Source: JBBKWG01 sp037968835 (GTDB lineage Bacteria > Pseudomonadota > Alphaproteobacteria > Rhodobacterales > Rhodobacteraceae). From it: 12,847 nucleotides of DNA. The stretch spans positions 1 to 12,847 of the forward strand of contig JBBKWG010000288.1 of NCBI GenBank assembly GCA_037968835.1. The letters run 5' to 3'. The notes beneath the pieces are model-generated. The model was not told where the DNA came from and did not search any database. It saw only the letters and a list, made by a program, of their open reading frames with translations. How positions within the stretch are numbered: position 1 is the first letter of the stretch; each line of letters begins with the position of its first letter. The translations under genes were made by a program, and so were the position numbers. This document shows positions 1 to 6,277 of the stretch, piece after piece.

Positions 1-666
1 GACGTCGATGTCGCGGCGTTCGATGGCCTCAGCGACTGGCTGTTGCTGATCGACGTGATCGAGGGCGGCGCTGATTTCGGATACGCCTATTACGGTCCCG
101 CCGTGGCCGACAGCTATGGACGCGACATGACCGGCAAACGCACGTCGGACTTCGAAGGCTATATCTCGGACTTCTTCAAGGGCCTCTATCTGGCGAGCCT
201 GAGCAGTCGCCAGCGTGTCTATTCGGTGCACGAACCGCCCCGTCATGTGTTCGTACGCAACTGGCACCGTCTGATTATCCCGCTGGAAAACGACGCGGGC
301 GAAATCGTGCGGTTCCTGGTCCTGAACGCGCCGGAAAACGAGCTGAGATCTGGCCTCGAGCTGATCGTCGATCCGGTCTTCGTTCTGCGCGGGGACGAAA
401 CCGTCGCCTATGCCAACCGCGCCGCCAAGGCGATGTTCGATTTGCCCGCCCGTATCGACAGCGCCTCCAGCTTCGAGAACCTCACCCGGATATCGCTCGA
501 TGTCAGACAGTCCCCCGTCGAGATGCTCGCCAACTCGACGATGATCGACTCGATCCAGTTGACCATCCGCAACGAGATCGTGGAACGCCTGGTGATGACC
601 GTCAGTGCCGCGCAGCATCGCGGGGACGCGTTCTATGTGGTGGTGATGCGGCAGATCGGTAGCTGA
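1..666 (+). CDS. PAS-domain protein, 3' part (5' end outside window)
   Basis: The frame is open from base 1 to the TGA at 664-666, giving 221 visible residues, so the gene enters from the left and its true start is not seen. A TTG at 43 could be a start but has no good ribosome site, and the residues before it (ending DGLSDWL) continue the same fold. Residues about 1-110 resemble the PAS_5-type domain common in alphaproteobacteria: an acidic start, then FGYAYYGPAVADSYGRDMTG and an R-x-W-H-R-L-I-I-P-L strand. Residues about 117-220 look like a second PAS unit (LELIVDPVFVLRGDETVAYANRAA pattern, shown here only in part as DPVFVLRGDETVAYANRAA). The visible C-terminus carries no kinase, GGDEF or HTH output domain, so it may be a stand-alone sensory protein. 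The ligand is unknown. metY follows 66 bp downstream on the same strand behind its own ribosome site. Confidence 0.75.
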   Translation, partial: DVDVAAFDGLSDWLLLIDVIEGGADFGYAYYGPAVADSYGRDMTGKRTSDFEGYISDFFKGLYLASLSSRQRVYSVHEPPRHVFVRNWHRLIIPLENDAGEIVRFLVLNAPENELRSGLELIVDPVFVLRGDETVAYANRAAKAMFDLPARIDSASSFENLTRISLDVRQSPVEMLANSTMIDSIQLTIRNEIVERLVMTVSAAQHRGDAFYVVVMRQIGS

Positions 667-732
667 TCGTCGCCATTGCGGGGCGCGACGCGCACGCTTA
701 GGGTTTGCCGGACATTCAGGGGAGACCATTTC

Positions 733-2022
733 ATGTCCGACAAGCCGATGGGGTTCGACACCCTACAGATTCACGCGGGTGCCGCACCCGATCCGGCAAC
801 CGGCGCTCGTCAGGTGCCGATTTACCAATCCACGGCCTATGTGTTCAAGGATGCGGACCACGCCGCACGACTCTTTAACCTGCAGGAAGTGGGCTACATC
901 TATTCCCGCCTAACCAACCCGACGGTGTCGGCGCTGGCCGAGCGGATCACGCATCTGGAAGGTGGCGTCGGCGGGATCTGCTGTTCGTCGGGACACGCGG
1001 CCCAGATCATGGCGCTGTTCCCGCTGATGATGCCGGGGCGCAATATCATCGCCTCGACCCGGCTTTACGGCGGCACCTACACGCAGTTCACCCATACGAT
1101 CAAACGCTTCGGCTGGTCCTGCAAGTTCGTCGATTTCGACGATGTGGACGCGGTGCGGGCGGCGGTCGATGACGACACGCGGGCGATCTTCTGTGAATCC
1201 ATCGCCAACCCCGGCGGTTACATCACCGATCTGGACGCCATCGGAAAGCTGGCGGGCGATGTCGGCTTGCCGCTGATCGTCGACAACACCTCGGCCACGC
1301 CATACCTCTGCCGACCGTTCGAGCACGGCGCGACGCTGGTCGTGCATTCGACGACGAAGTACCTGACCGGCAACGGCACCGTCACCGGCGGCGCCATCGT
1401 CGATTCGGGCAAGTTCGACTGGTCGGCGTCGGGCAAGTTCCCGTCGCTCAGCCAGCCGGAACCGGCTTATCACGGGCTGAATTTTCACGAGGCGCTTGGC
1501 GGCATGGCCTTCACGTTCCATTCGATCGCCGTCGGTTTGCGCGACCTCGGGATGACGATGAACCCGCAGGGCGCGCATTATACGCTGATGGGGATCGAGA
1601 CGCTGTCGCTCAGGATGCGCAAGCATGTCGAGAACGCGGTGAAGGTGGCGAATTGGCTGGAGAACGATCCGCGGATCGAATCCGTGACCTATGCCGGCTT
1701 GGAGAGTTCGCCCTATTATGACCGGATCGCGCGGATCTGCCCGAAAGGCGCAGGCGCGCTTTTCACCTTCGCGATGAAGGGTGGCTACGACGCGTGCGTC
1801 AAGCTGATCGATTCAGTCGAATTGTTCAGCCACGTGGCGAACCTTGGCGACGCGCGCTCGCTGATCATCCATTCGGCCTCGACCACGCACCGGCAGTTGA
1901 CCGAAGAGCAACTGATCGCCGCAGGTGCTGCGCCAAACGCCGTGCGTCTGTCAATCGGGATCGAGGACGCCGACGATATCATCGCGGATCTGGATCAGGC
2001 GCTGGCGAAGGCAACTGCCTGA
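733..2022 (+). CDS. metY: O-acetylhomoserine sulfhydrylase (aminocarboxypropyltransferase), PLP enzyme
   Basis: This is a 429-residue Cys/Met-metabolism PLP enzyme. The family makes homocysteine from O-acetylhomoserine and sulfide (or methionine from methanethiol) in the cytosol. Visible hallmarks are GFDTLQIHAGA at the N-terminus, YSRLTNPT (about residues 57-64), the SSGHAAQ region, VDNTSATPYLCRP, and the PLP-lysine motif HSTTKYLTG with K209. The C-terminal SRSLIIHSAST-type block is present as DARSLIIHSASTTHRQL. The length is normal for MetY and longer than MetB/MetZ-type enzymes. The ATG at 733 was chosen because AGGGGAG (719-725) lies 7 bp upstream and the protein then starts MSDKPMGFDTL. 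An in-frame TTG at 676 would add 19 unlikely residues. The gene converges on the Mrp/ApbC gene. Assimilation of sulfide links it loosely to the sulfonate genes further right, but nothing shows co-regulation. The family is clear; MetY versus a close sulfhydrylase paralogue is less certain. Confidence 0.93.
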   Translation: MSDKPMGFDTLQIHAGAAPDPATGARQVPIYQSTAYVFKDADHAARLFNLQEVGYIYSRLTNPTVSALAERITHLEGGVGGICCSSGHAAQIMALFPLMMPGRNIIASTRLYGGTYTQFTHTIKRFGWSCKFVDFDDVDAVRAAVDDDTRAIFCESIANPGGYITDLDAIGKLAGDVGLPLIVDNTSATPYLCRPFEHGATLVVHSTTKYLTGNGTVTGGAIVDSGKFDWSASGKFPSLSQPEPAYHGLNFHEALGGMAFTFHSIAVGLRDLGMTMNPQGAHYTLMGIETLSLRMRKHVENAVKVANWLENDPRIESVTYAGLESSPYYDRIARICPKGAGALFTFAMKGGYDACVKLIDSVELFSHVANLGDARSLIIHSASTTHRQLTEEQLIAAGAAPNAVRLSIGIEDADDIIADLDQALAKATA

Positions 2023-2028
2023 AGACTT

Positions 2029-2065
2029 TCGGGGCGGCGTCGGCAAACCACCGCTGCCGCCCCGA
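2029..2065. terminator. GC-rich hairpin between convergent metY and Mrp/ApbC genes
   Basis: The arm TCGGGGCGGC (2029-2038) pairs perfectly with GCCGCCCCGA (2056-2065). After a 2-nt mismatch, CGG/CCG adds three pairs around a 7-nt loop. The hairpin begins 6 bp after the metY stop and ends 32 bp before the stop of the opposing gene. Neither side has a clean T-run, so it may be a weak bidirectional terminator or an RNA 3'-end stabiliser. Confidence 0.5.
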
Positions 2066-2097
2066 CAAGGTATTTGAAACAGGGTGAATGAGGCCGG

Positions 2098-3174
2098 TCA
2101 GCCCATTCCGCCGTCGATCAGGCGCTTTGCAAGCTGGGCATAGGCCACCGCCACCGGGCTGTCCCCAAGCGCGATCGGGGTTCCGGCATCGCCGGCGATG
2201 CGAATATCCAGCGACAACGGGATCTCGCCCAGAAACGGCACGTTCAGACGCTCGGCTTCGGCCCTGACACCGCCGTGGCCGAAAAGGTGCGCTTCGTGGC
2301 CGCAGTTCGGGCAGATATAGGTCGACATGTTCTCGATAAGGCCGAGAACAGGGGTTTTTAGCGTCGCGAACATATCGAGCGCCTTCCTCGCGTCCAGTAG
2401 TGCCACGTCCTGCGGGGTCGAGACGACGATTGCGCCGGTGACCTGCGTGCGCTGGCAGAGCGTCAATTGAACGTCGCCGGTGCCTGGGGGCAGATCGACG
2501 ATCAGAACATCAAGCTCGCCCCACGCCACCTGTCCCAGCATCTGCTGGAGCGCGCCCATGAGCATCGGACCGCGCCACACGACCGCTTTCGCCGGGTCGA
2601 GCATGAACCCGATCGACATCAGGGTGACGCCGTGGGCGTGCAGCGGGATGATTGTCTTGCCGTCGGGCGATGCGGGGCGCTTGTTGACACCCATCATCTT
2701 GGGCTGCGACGGGCCGTATATATCGGCGTCGAGCAACCCGACCCGGCGACCCTCGCGCGCCAGGGCGACGGCGAGGTTGGACGCGACCGTCGATTTGCCG
2801 ACGCCGCCCTTGCCGGAGCCGATCGCGAGGATGCGGTCGACGCCCGACACCTTCTGCGGTCCTTCCGCCTGCGGCTTCGGGTGACCGCCGATTTTCAAAG
2901 ACGGTGGCGCGGGCGCGGGTTTGGCGGCGGCGTGGGCGGTCAGCACGACAGAGACCGCACTGACACCTTCAAGCGCGCGGATCGCGGCTTCAGCCTCGCT
3001 GCGCGCGGCTTCGAGCATCCGCGCGGCATCGGCAGATTCGGCTTCGATCACGAATCGCACCGTCTCGCCGTCGATCTGAAGCGCGCGGATCAGGTCACGG
3101 GACACCAGATCGCCGCCTCCGGGGATTTCGATGCGTCCAAGCCTGTCAAGTATCACGTTGCGTAGATCTGCCAT
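2098..3174 (-). CDS. apbC: Mrp/ApbC (NBP35-like) iron-sulfur carrier ATPase
   Basis: This 358-residue protein has the classic Mrp layout. An N-terminal MIP18/DUF59-type domain (about residues 1-80) is followed by an Ala/Pro-rich linker (about 82-107) and a deviant Walker A P-loop NTPase domain. Visible motifs are GSGKGGVGKST (119-129), DADIYGPSQP (149-158), VWRGPMLMGAL, the Walker B-like DLPPGTGD (227-234) and CPNC (288-291). The CxxC cysteines bridge a [4Fe-4S] cluster in the homodimer. The family binds Fe-S clusters and delivers them to cytosolic apoproteins in an ATP-dependent way. The ATG at 3174 gives a complete DUF59 domain; the upstream sequence contains only a weak ribosome site. Its stop faces that of metY. 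It is transcribed away from the DUF1127 promoter region, so the 240 bp between the two genes must hold both promoters. Confidence 0.93.
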   Translation of the reverse strand: MADLRNVILDRLGRIEIPGGGDLVSRDLIRALQIDGETVRFVIEAESADAARMLEAARSEAEAAIRALEGVSAVSVVLTAHAAAKPAPAPPSLKIGGHPKPQAEGPQKVSGVDRILAIGSGKGGVGKSTVASNLAVALAREGRRVGLLDADIYGPSQPKMMGVNKRPASPDGKTIIPLHAHGVTLMSIGFMLDPAKAVVWRGPMLMGALQQMLGQVAWGELDVLIVDLPPGTGDVQLTLCQRTQVTGAIVVSTPQDVALLDARKALDMFATLKTPVLGLIENMSTYICPNCGHEAHLFGHGGVRAEAERLNVPFLGEIPLSLDIRIAGDAGTPIALGDSPVAVAYAQLAKRLIDGGMG

Positions 3175-3251
3175 ATTGCCCGCTTTGTTTTCAGGATGTG
3201 TGTCCTTACTTGAACACCTTCGACTGCCGCCACAAGGGCACGCGGTGTCGC

Positions 3252-3349
3252 TGCCTCAATCTGAGGCAATCTGCTTAATTTCCCATACGTTAACTATGCG
3301 AATGCTGCATAGCAGCATTGCCGAGGTGTGCATTGTGCAATTGCAGCAT
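3252..3349. promoter_or_regulatory. Divergent promoter region with nested dyads upstream of the DUF1127 gene
   Basis: The 240-bp gap between the Mrp/ApbC and DUF1127 genes is AT-richer than its surroundings and unusually dense in symmetry. TGCCTCA (3252-3258) pairs with TGAGGCA (3262-3268). CTATGC (3294-3299) pairs with GCATAG (3307-3312). AATGCTGC (3301-3308) pairs with GCAGCATT (3312-3319). ATGCTGCA (3302-3309) can also pair with a further TGCAGCAT copy (3342-3349). TGCAATTGCA (3336-3345) is a perfect palindrome. These may be operators or alternative leader-RNA structures. Homologous DUF1127-sRNA operons use RpoH-type promoters, but I could not assign a convincing -35/-10 pair; TCCCATAC (3281-3288) and TAACTAT (3291-3297) are only candidates. 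Confidence 0.4.
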
Positions 3350-3414
3350 GAGCCTATCTTCCAATCACAAGCAGTGAAGCGGGACAACGAAGCCCCGCAG
3401 TAAGGAAGATGAAA

Positions 3415-3627
3415 ATGAGTACTTCAGAGAATTATTCCCGATTTGAGACGTCGCGCTTCAATCGCAACGGTTTCATCGGTGGCCTGACGCAGCGCTTTGC
3501 GCGTTACAAAACCTACCGCCGCACGCTCGACGAGCTTGAGGGCCTTTCGGACCGTGAACTGGCCGATCTGGGTGTCTCGCGGCTTTCGTTGCGCTCGATC
3601 GCCTATAAGGCGGCTTACGACGGTTAA
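3415..3627 (+). CDS. DUF1127 small basic protein (CcaF1-like)
   Basis: This is a 70-residue microprotein. Its C-terminal half is a typical DUF1127 domain: RRTLDELEGLSDRELADLGVSR, seen as LDELEGLSDRELADLGVSR followed by SLRSIAYKAAY. The N-terminal half is Arg/Lys-rich (RFNRNGF, RFARYKTYRR). Two ATGs, 3409 and 3415, are in frame. The Shine-Dalgarno AAGGA (3402-3406) sits 8 bp from 3415 but only 2 bp from 3409, so 3415 is preferred and the protein begins MSTSENYS. In Rhodobacter sphaeroides a protein of this family (CcaF1) was reported to bind RNA and to influence sRNA maturation and turnover, with its mRNA giving rise to CcsR sRNAs. The same arrangement is seen here, with two CCTCCTCCC-loop hairpins beginning 15 bp after the stop codon. 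An RNA-related, stress-linked role is inferred from that architecture, not shown by the sequence alone. Confidence 0.9.
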   Translation: MSTSENYSRFETSRFNRNGFIGGLTQRFARYKTYRRTLDELEGLSDRELADLGVSRLSLRSIAYKAAYDG

Positions 3628-3642
3628 CGAACCAAACGGAAT

Positions 3643-3724
3643 CAGACGGCCCTCCTCCTCCCTTGGGTCTTCTGTCAACGGCGGCGGCACCTACCTCCTC
3701 CCAGGTGTCGCCGCTACTTTTCTT
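3643..3724 (+). ncRNA. Cuckoo/CcsR-type 3'-UTR sRNA with two CCUCCUCCC-loop hairpins
   Basis: Two adjacent stem-loops follow the DUF1127 stop. In hairpin 1, CAGACGGCCC (3643-3652) pairs with GGGTCTTCTG (3665-3674) with one C-U mismatch and one G-U pair. Its loop, TCCTCCTCCCTT, contains CCTCCTCCC. In hairpin 2, GCGGCGGCACCT (3681-3692) pairs with AGGTGTCGCCGC (3703-3714) with one G-U pair. Its loop is ACCTCCTCCC, again with CCTCCTCCC (3694-3702), and it is followed by TACTTTTCTT. The CCUCCUCCC motif is complementary to Shine-Dalgarno sequence. A double hairpin of this kind behind a DUF1127 gene is the definition of the cuckoo/CcsR RNA family in alphaproteobacteria. Such RNAs are cut from the mRNA 3' UTR and induced by stress. 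The 5' end is an estimate, since RNase processing sites cannot be read from sequence. There are two units here, where R. sphaeroides has a series of CcsR RNAs. Confidence 0.82.
3681..3724 (+). terminator. Intrinsic terminator formed by the second CCTCCTCCC hairpin
   Basis: A 12-bp stem (3681-3692 with 3703-3714, one G-U) and a 10-nt loop are followed at once by TACTTTTCTT (3715-3724). It ends the DUF1127-sRNA transcript 5 bp before the stop codon of the convergent aldehyde dehydrogenase gene. Read on the - strand, the stem is not followed by a T-run, so it should act mainly on + strand transcription. Confidence 0.8.
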
Positions 3725-3729
3725 GCGCC

Positions 3730-5184
3730 TCAGAACGGCGCTTCGACTTCTCCCATTCCAACATAGACGGTTTTCGGCTGCGAATAATGTTCGACGGCCG
3801 CTTTCGAGTTTTCGCGACCCACGCCGGACATCTTCATGCCGCCGAACGGCATTTCGACCGGCGCGGCGTTGTAGTGGTTGATGTAACAGGTGCCGGCGCG
3901 GAAGGCTTTGACGACACGGTGCGCGCGGGTCAGATCCTGGGTGAAAACACCGGCGGCAAGGCCGAACGGCGTGTCGTTGGCGCGGCTCAAAGCCTCGTCC
4001 TCGGTATTGAAGTCGAGCACCGACAGCACCGGGCCGAAGATTTCCTCGCGGGCGATGGTCATGTCGTCGGTCACGCCGGTGAACACCGTCGGTTCAACGA
4101 AAAAGCCGGGCCGTTCAGCGCGTTTGCCGCCGTGGGCAAGCGTTGCGCCCTCGGCGATGCCTTTTTCGATGTATCCAAGCACGATATTCATCTGCGCTTC
4201 GTTGACCATCGGGCCGAAATTCGTGGCCTCGTCCATCGGATCGCCCAGAACGATGGTTTTCAGGCGCGCGGTCAGTCGTTCGACGAAAGCGTCGCGGACC
4301 GAGCGTTCGACGAAAACGCGCGTGCCGTTCGAACAGACCTGCCCGGAGGAATAGAAGTTGCCGAGGATCGCGCCGGACACCGCCTTGTCGAGGTCGGCGT
4401 CGGCAAAGACGATCATCGGGGATTTGCCGCCAAGTTCCATCGTGACGTGGCGCATTCCTTCGGCGGCGGCGGCGTAGACCTTGCGCCCGGTCGGCACCGA
4501 TCCGGTCAGCGAGACCTTGGCGACGCGCGGGTCGGTGATTAGTTTTCCCCCGACGCCGCCGCGACCCTGGACGACGTTGAAAACGCCGTCGGGCAAGCCG
4601 GCCTGGCTGAGGATTTCCGCGATGCGCAGCGCCGAAAGTGGTGTGGTTTCAGAGGGTTTGAAGACCATCGTGTTGCCGCACGCGAGCGCGGGGGAGGCCT
4701 TCCAGCAGGCGATCTGGGTGGGATAGTTCCAGGCCCCGATGCCGACGCAGACGCCAAGCGGTTCGCGGATCGTATAGGCCCAGTCGCCGCCCGAAAGCTG
4801 GATATGTTCGCCGGTGAGCGATCCGGCCAGGCCGCCGAAATATTCGAGCGCATCGGCGCCCGAAGTGGCGTCGGCGACGAGGGTTTCCTGCAAGGGTTTG
4901 CCGGTGTCGAGGGTTTCGAGTTCCGAGAGCGCGCGATTTTCGGCGCGGATCATGTCGGCGGCGCGGCGCAGGATGCGTCCGCGTTCGGTGCCGGTCATCG
5001 CGGCCCATGCCGGTCCAGCGGCGGTGGCGGCGGCAAGGGCGCTGTCGACGATCGCGTCGGTTGCTTCGTGAAGGCGCGCGACCGGCGATCCGTCGGCGGC
5101 GTAAAGGCAGTCGATCACCGCGCCGCCGGTGTCTTCGACGTAGGCACCGTTGACGAAATGGCTGGCTTTGGGCTGTGCGCGCAT
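3730..5184 (-). CDS. betB: BetB-type NAD(P)-dependent aldehyde dehydrogenase (betaine aldehyde or C2-sulfonate aldehyde)
   Basis: This is a 484-residue ALDH-superfamily enzyme. Numbered from the ATG at 5184, it shows GAWNYP with the oxyanion Asn153, FKPSETTP (175-182), the general base Glu250 in MELGGKSP, and the catalytic Cys284 in SSGQVCSNGTRVF. A late EEIFGPV block and a C-terminal MPFGGMKMSGVGREN follow. The sequence closely follows betaine-aldehyde dehydrogenase (ERGRILRRAADMIR, LETLDTGKP, ADALEYFGGLA), the enzyme that makes glycine betaine from betaine aldehyde. The start at 5184 gives the usual MRAQPKASHF beginning with GAAGG about 10 bp upstream. An ATG at 5226 would add 14 residues with no ribosome site. 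It is the last gene of the tauR-xsc-pta run, 70 bp after pta, and no other choline gene is present. It could therefore instead oxidise sulfoacetaldehyde (to sulfoacetate) or acetaldehyde from hypotaurine. Family sure, substrate open. Confidence 0.88.
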   Translation of the reverse strand: MRAQPKASHFVNGAYVEDTGGAVIDCLYAADGSPVARLHEATDAIVDSALAAATAAGPAWAAMTGTERGRILRRAADMIRAENRALSELETLDTGKPLQETLVADATSGADALEYFGGLAGSLTGEHIQLSGGDWAYTIREPLGVCVGIGAWNYPTQIACWKASPALACGNTMVFKPSETTPLSALRIAEILSQAGLPDGVFNVVQGRGGVGGKLITDPRVAKVSLTGSVPTGRKVYAAAAEGMRHVTMELGGKSPMIVFADADLDKAVSGAILGNFYSSGQVCSNGTRVFVERSVRDAFVERLTARLKTIVLGDPMDEATNFGPMVNEAQMNIVLGYIEKGIAEGATLAHGGKRAERPGFFVEPTVFTGVTDDMTIAREEIFGPVLSVLDFNTEDEALSRANDTPFGLAAGVFTQDLTRAHRVVKAFRAGTCYINHYNAAPVEMPFGGMKMSGVGRENSKAAVEHYSQPKTVYVGMGEVEAPF

Positions 5185-5254
5185 GGGATCGGACCTTCGA
5201 TATTGGGTGTCGGGGTCAGTGACCATGAATCGCGCGGCCCATCAAGGGTGCGGT

Positions 5255-6190
5255 TCAGGTGTTTCGCGCAATCGCGGCCAGCGCCATCGAGGCCAGACGT
5301 GCGGCTGGCGGATCGGCGCGCGAGGTCAGCAGAAGCGGCACCTTGGCCCCCATGACGATCCCGGCAGCGCAGCCACCCGACAGGTAGACCAATGATTTGA
5401 ATAGGGTATTTCCCGAAACGATGTCCGGAACGATGATACCGTCGGCCTGCCCGGCGACCAGACTGTGCCCGAAGCCTTTGGTTGCCGCCGAGGCCGCCGA
5501 CAGGATCAGATCGAGCGCCAGCGGACCTTCGACATGCGCGCCCTGCAGATTGGCCTTGGCCCAGTCAGCCAGTTCGCGGGCCTCCATCGAGGATGGCACG
5601 GCGGGGAGCAGGCTTTCGGTTGCCGACAGAATCGCGATTCTGGGCACCTCGGTTCCAAGTTGCCGGGACAGTTTGGTGACGAGTTCCAGCGCGGTTTTGC
5701 GGGTCTCGATATCAGGCGCGACGTTGACCGCGGCGTCGGAGATCAGCAGCGAAGGACCGCCCTCGGGGGGCGAGATGTTGAAGATGTGGACAAGCCTGTT
5801 TCCGGCGCGCAATCCGGAATCGCGGCGCAGGGCGGCGCGCATGAAAACATCGCTGTGGAGCGTGCCTTTCATCAGGACGTCCGCCGTTCCCGCGCCGCAC
5901 AACGCCGCCGCGATCTGTCCGGCTTCCTGCTCGCTTGCGGTTTCGTGCAGAGCGAAGGGCGCGATGTCCCAGTCAAGCTCCTCGGCGGTCTTTCGGATGG
6001 CTGTCAGATCGCCGACGAATATCGGCTCGATGATCCCGGCCTCGACCCCCATGCGCGCGGCCTCCATCGGCGAAGTGCCACCGGCATCGGCAATGGCGAC
6101 ACGGATGGGTCCCGCATCGCGGGCGCGCTGCAACAGGTCCGGCGGGCAGACCGCGGGTTTGGCCGACAGAAAGGGGGACGAGCGGGTCAT
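5255..6190 (-). CDS. pta: Phosphate acetyltransferase of the sulfonate pathway
   Basis: This 311-residue protein belongs to the PTA/PTB (phosphate acetyl/butyryltransferase) family. Visible family features are RVAIADAGG near the N-terminus, the GTADVLMKGTLHSDVFMRAAL block, the central ISDAAVNVAPD motif, and the C-terminal GQADGIIVPDIVSGNTLFKSLVYLSGG pattern, seen as ADGIIVPDIVSGNTLFKSL and then GAKVPLLLTSRAD. It has no N-terminal DRTGG-like or MaoC hydratase extension, which fits the short Pta found beside xsc. The reaction is acetyl phosphate plus CoA to acetyl-CoA plus phosphate, using the acetyl phosphate made by Xsc. The ATG at 6190 has TTAGGAATTC just upstream. The gene follows xsc by 87 bp, a gap that contains a stable hairpin, so the two are probably co-transcribed. 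Assignment to the sulfonate pathway rests on neighbourhood. Confidence 0.92.
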   Translation of the reverse strand: MTRSSPFLSAKPAVCPPDLLQRARDAGPIRVAIADAGGTSPMEAARMGVEAGIIEPIFVGDLTAIRKTAEELDWDIAPFALHETASEQEAGQIAAALCGAGTADVLMKGTLHSDVFMRAALRRDSGLRAGNRLVHIFNISPPEGGPSLLISDAAVNVAPDIETRKTALELVTKLSRQLGTEVPRIAILSATESLLPAVPSSMEARELADWAKANLQGAHVEGPLALDLILSAASAATKGFGHSLVAGQADGIIVPDIVSGNTLFKSLVYLSGGCAAGIVMGAKVPLLLTSRADPPAARLASMALAAIARNT

Positions 6191-6213
6191 GAATTCCTAA
6201 CTTGAAGCGGATA

Positions 6214-6241
6214 CGGCGCGAAAGGACTGCCCTTCGCGCCG
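6214..6241 (-). other. Stable intercistronic hairpin between xsc and pta
   Basis: CGGCGCGAA (6214-6222) pairs perfectly with TTCGCGCCG (6233-6241). After one A-C mismatch, two more G-C pairs close a 4-nt loop. On the transcribed strand it lies 36 bp after the xsc stop and 23 bp before the pta ATG. It is followed by TATCCGCTTC, not a T-run, so a full terminator is unlikely. A role in mRNA processing, 3'-end protection of xsc mRNA, or partial attenuation that keeps Pta below Xsc is an inference. Confidence 0.55.
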
Positions 6242-6277
6242 CATGATGTCACATCGTCGGGCGAATTACTCGCGCGC

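Noticed and set aside
3275..3293. Two TTAA half-sites upstream of the DUF1127 gene, considered as a CtrA box
   Set aside because: The spacing is 11 bp, while CtrA sites need TTAA-N7-TTAA.
5214..5224. Palindrome GGTCAGTGACC in the pta-betB gap as an operator
   Set aside because: Arms of 5 bp are common by chance, and no second element or promoter supports it.
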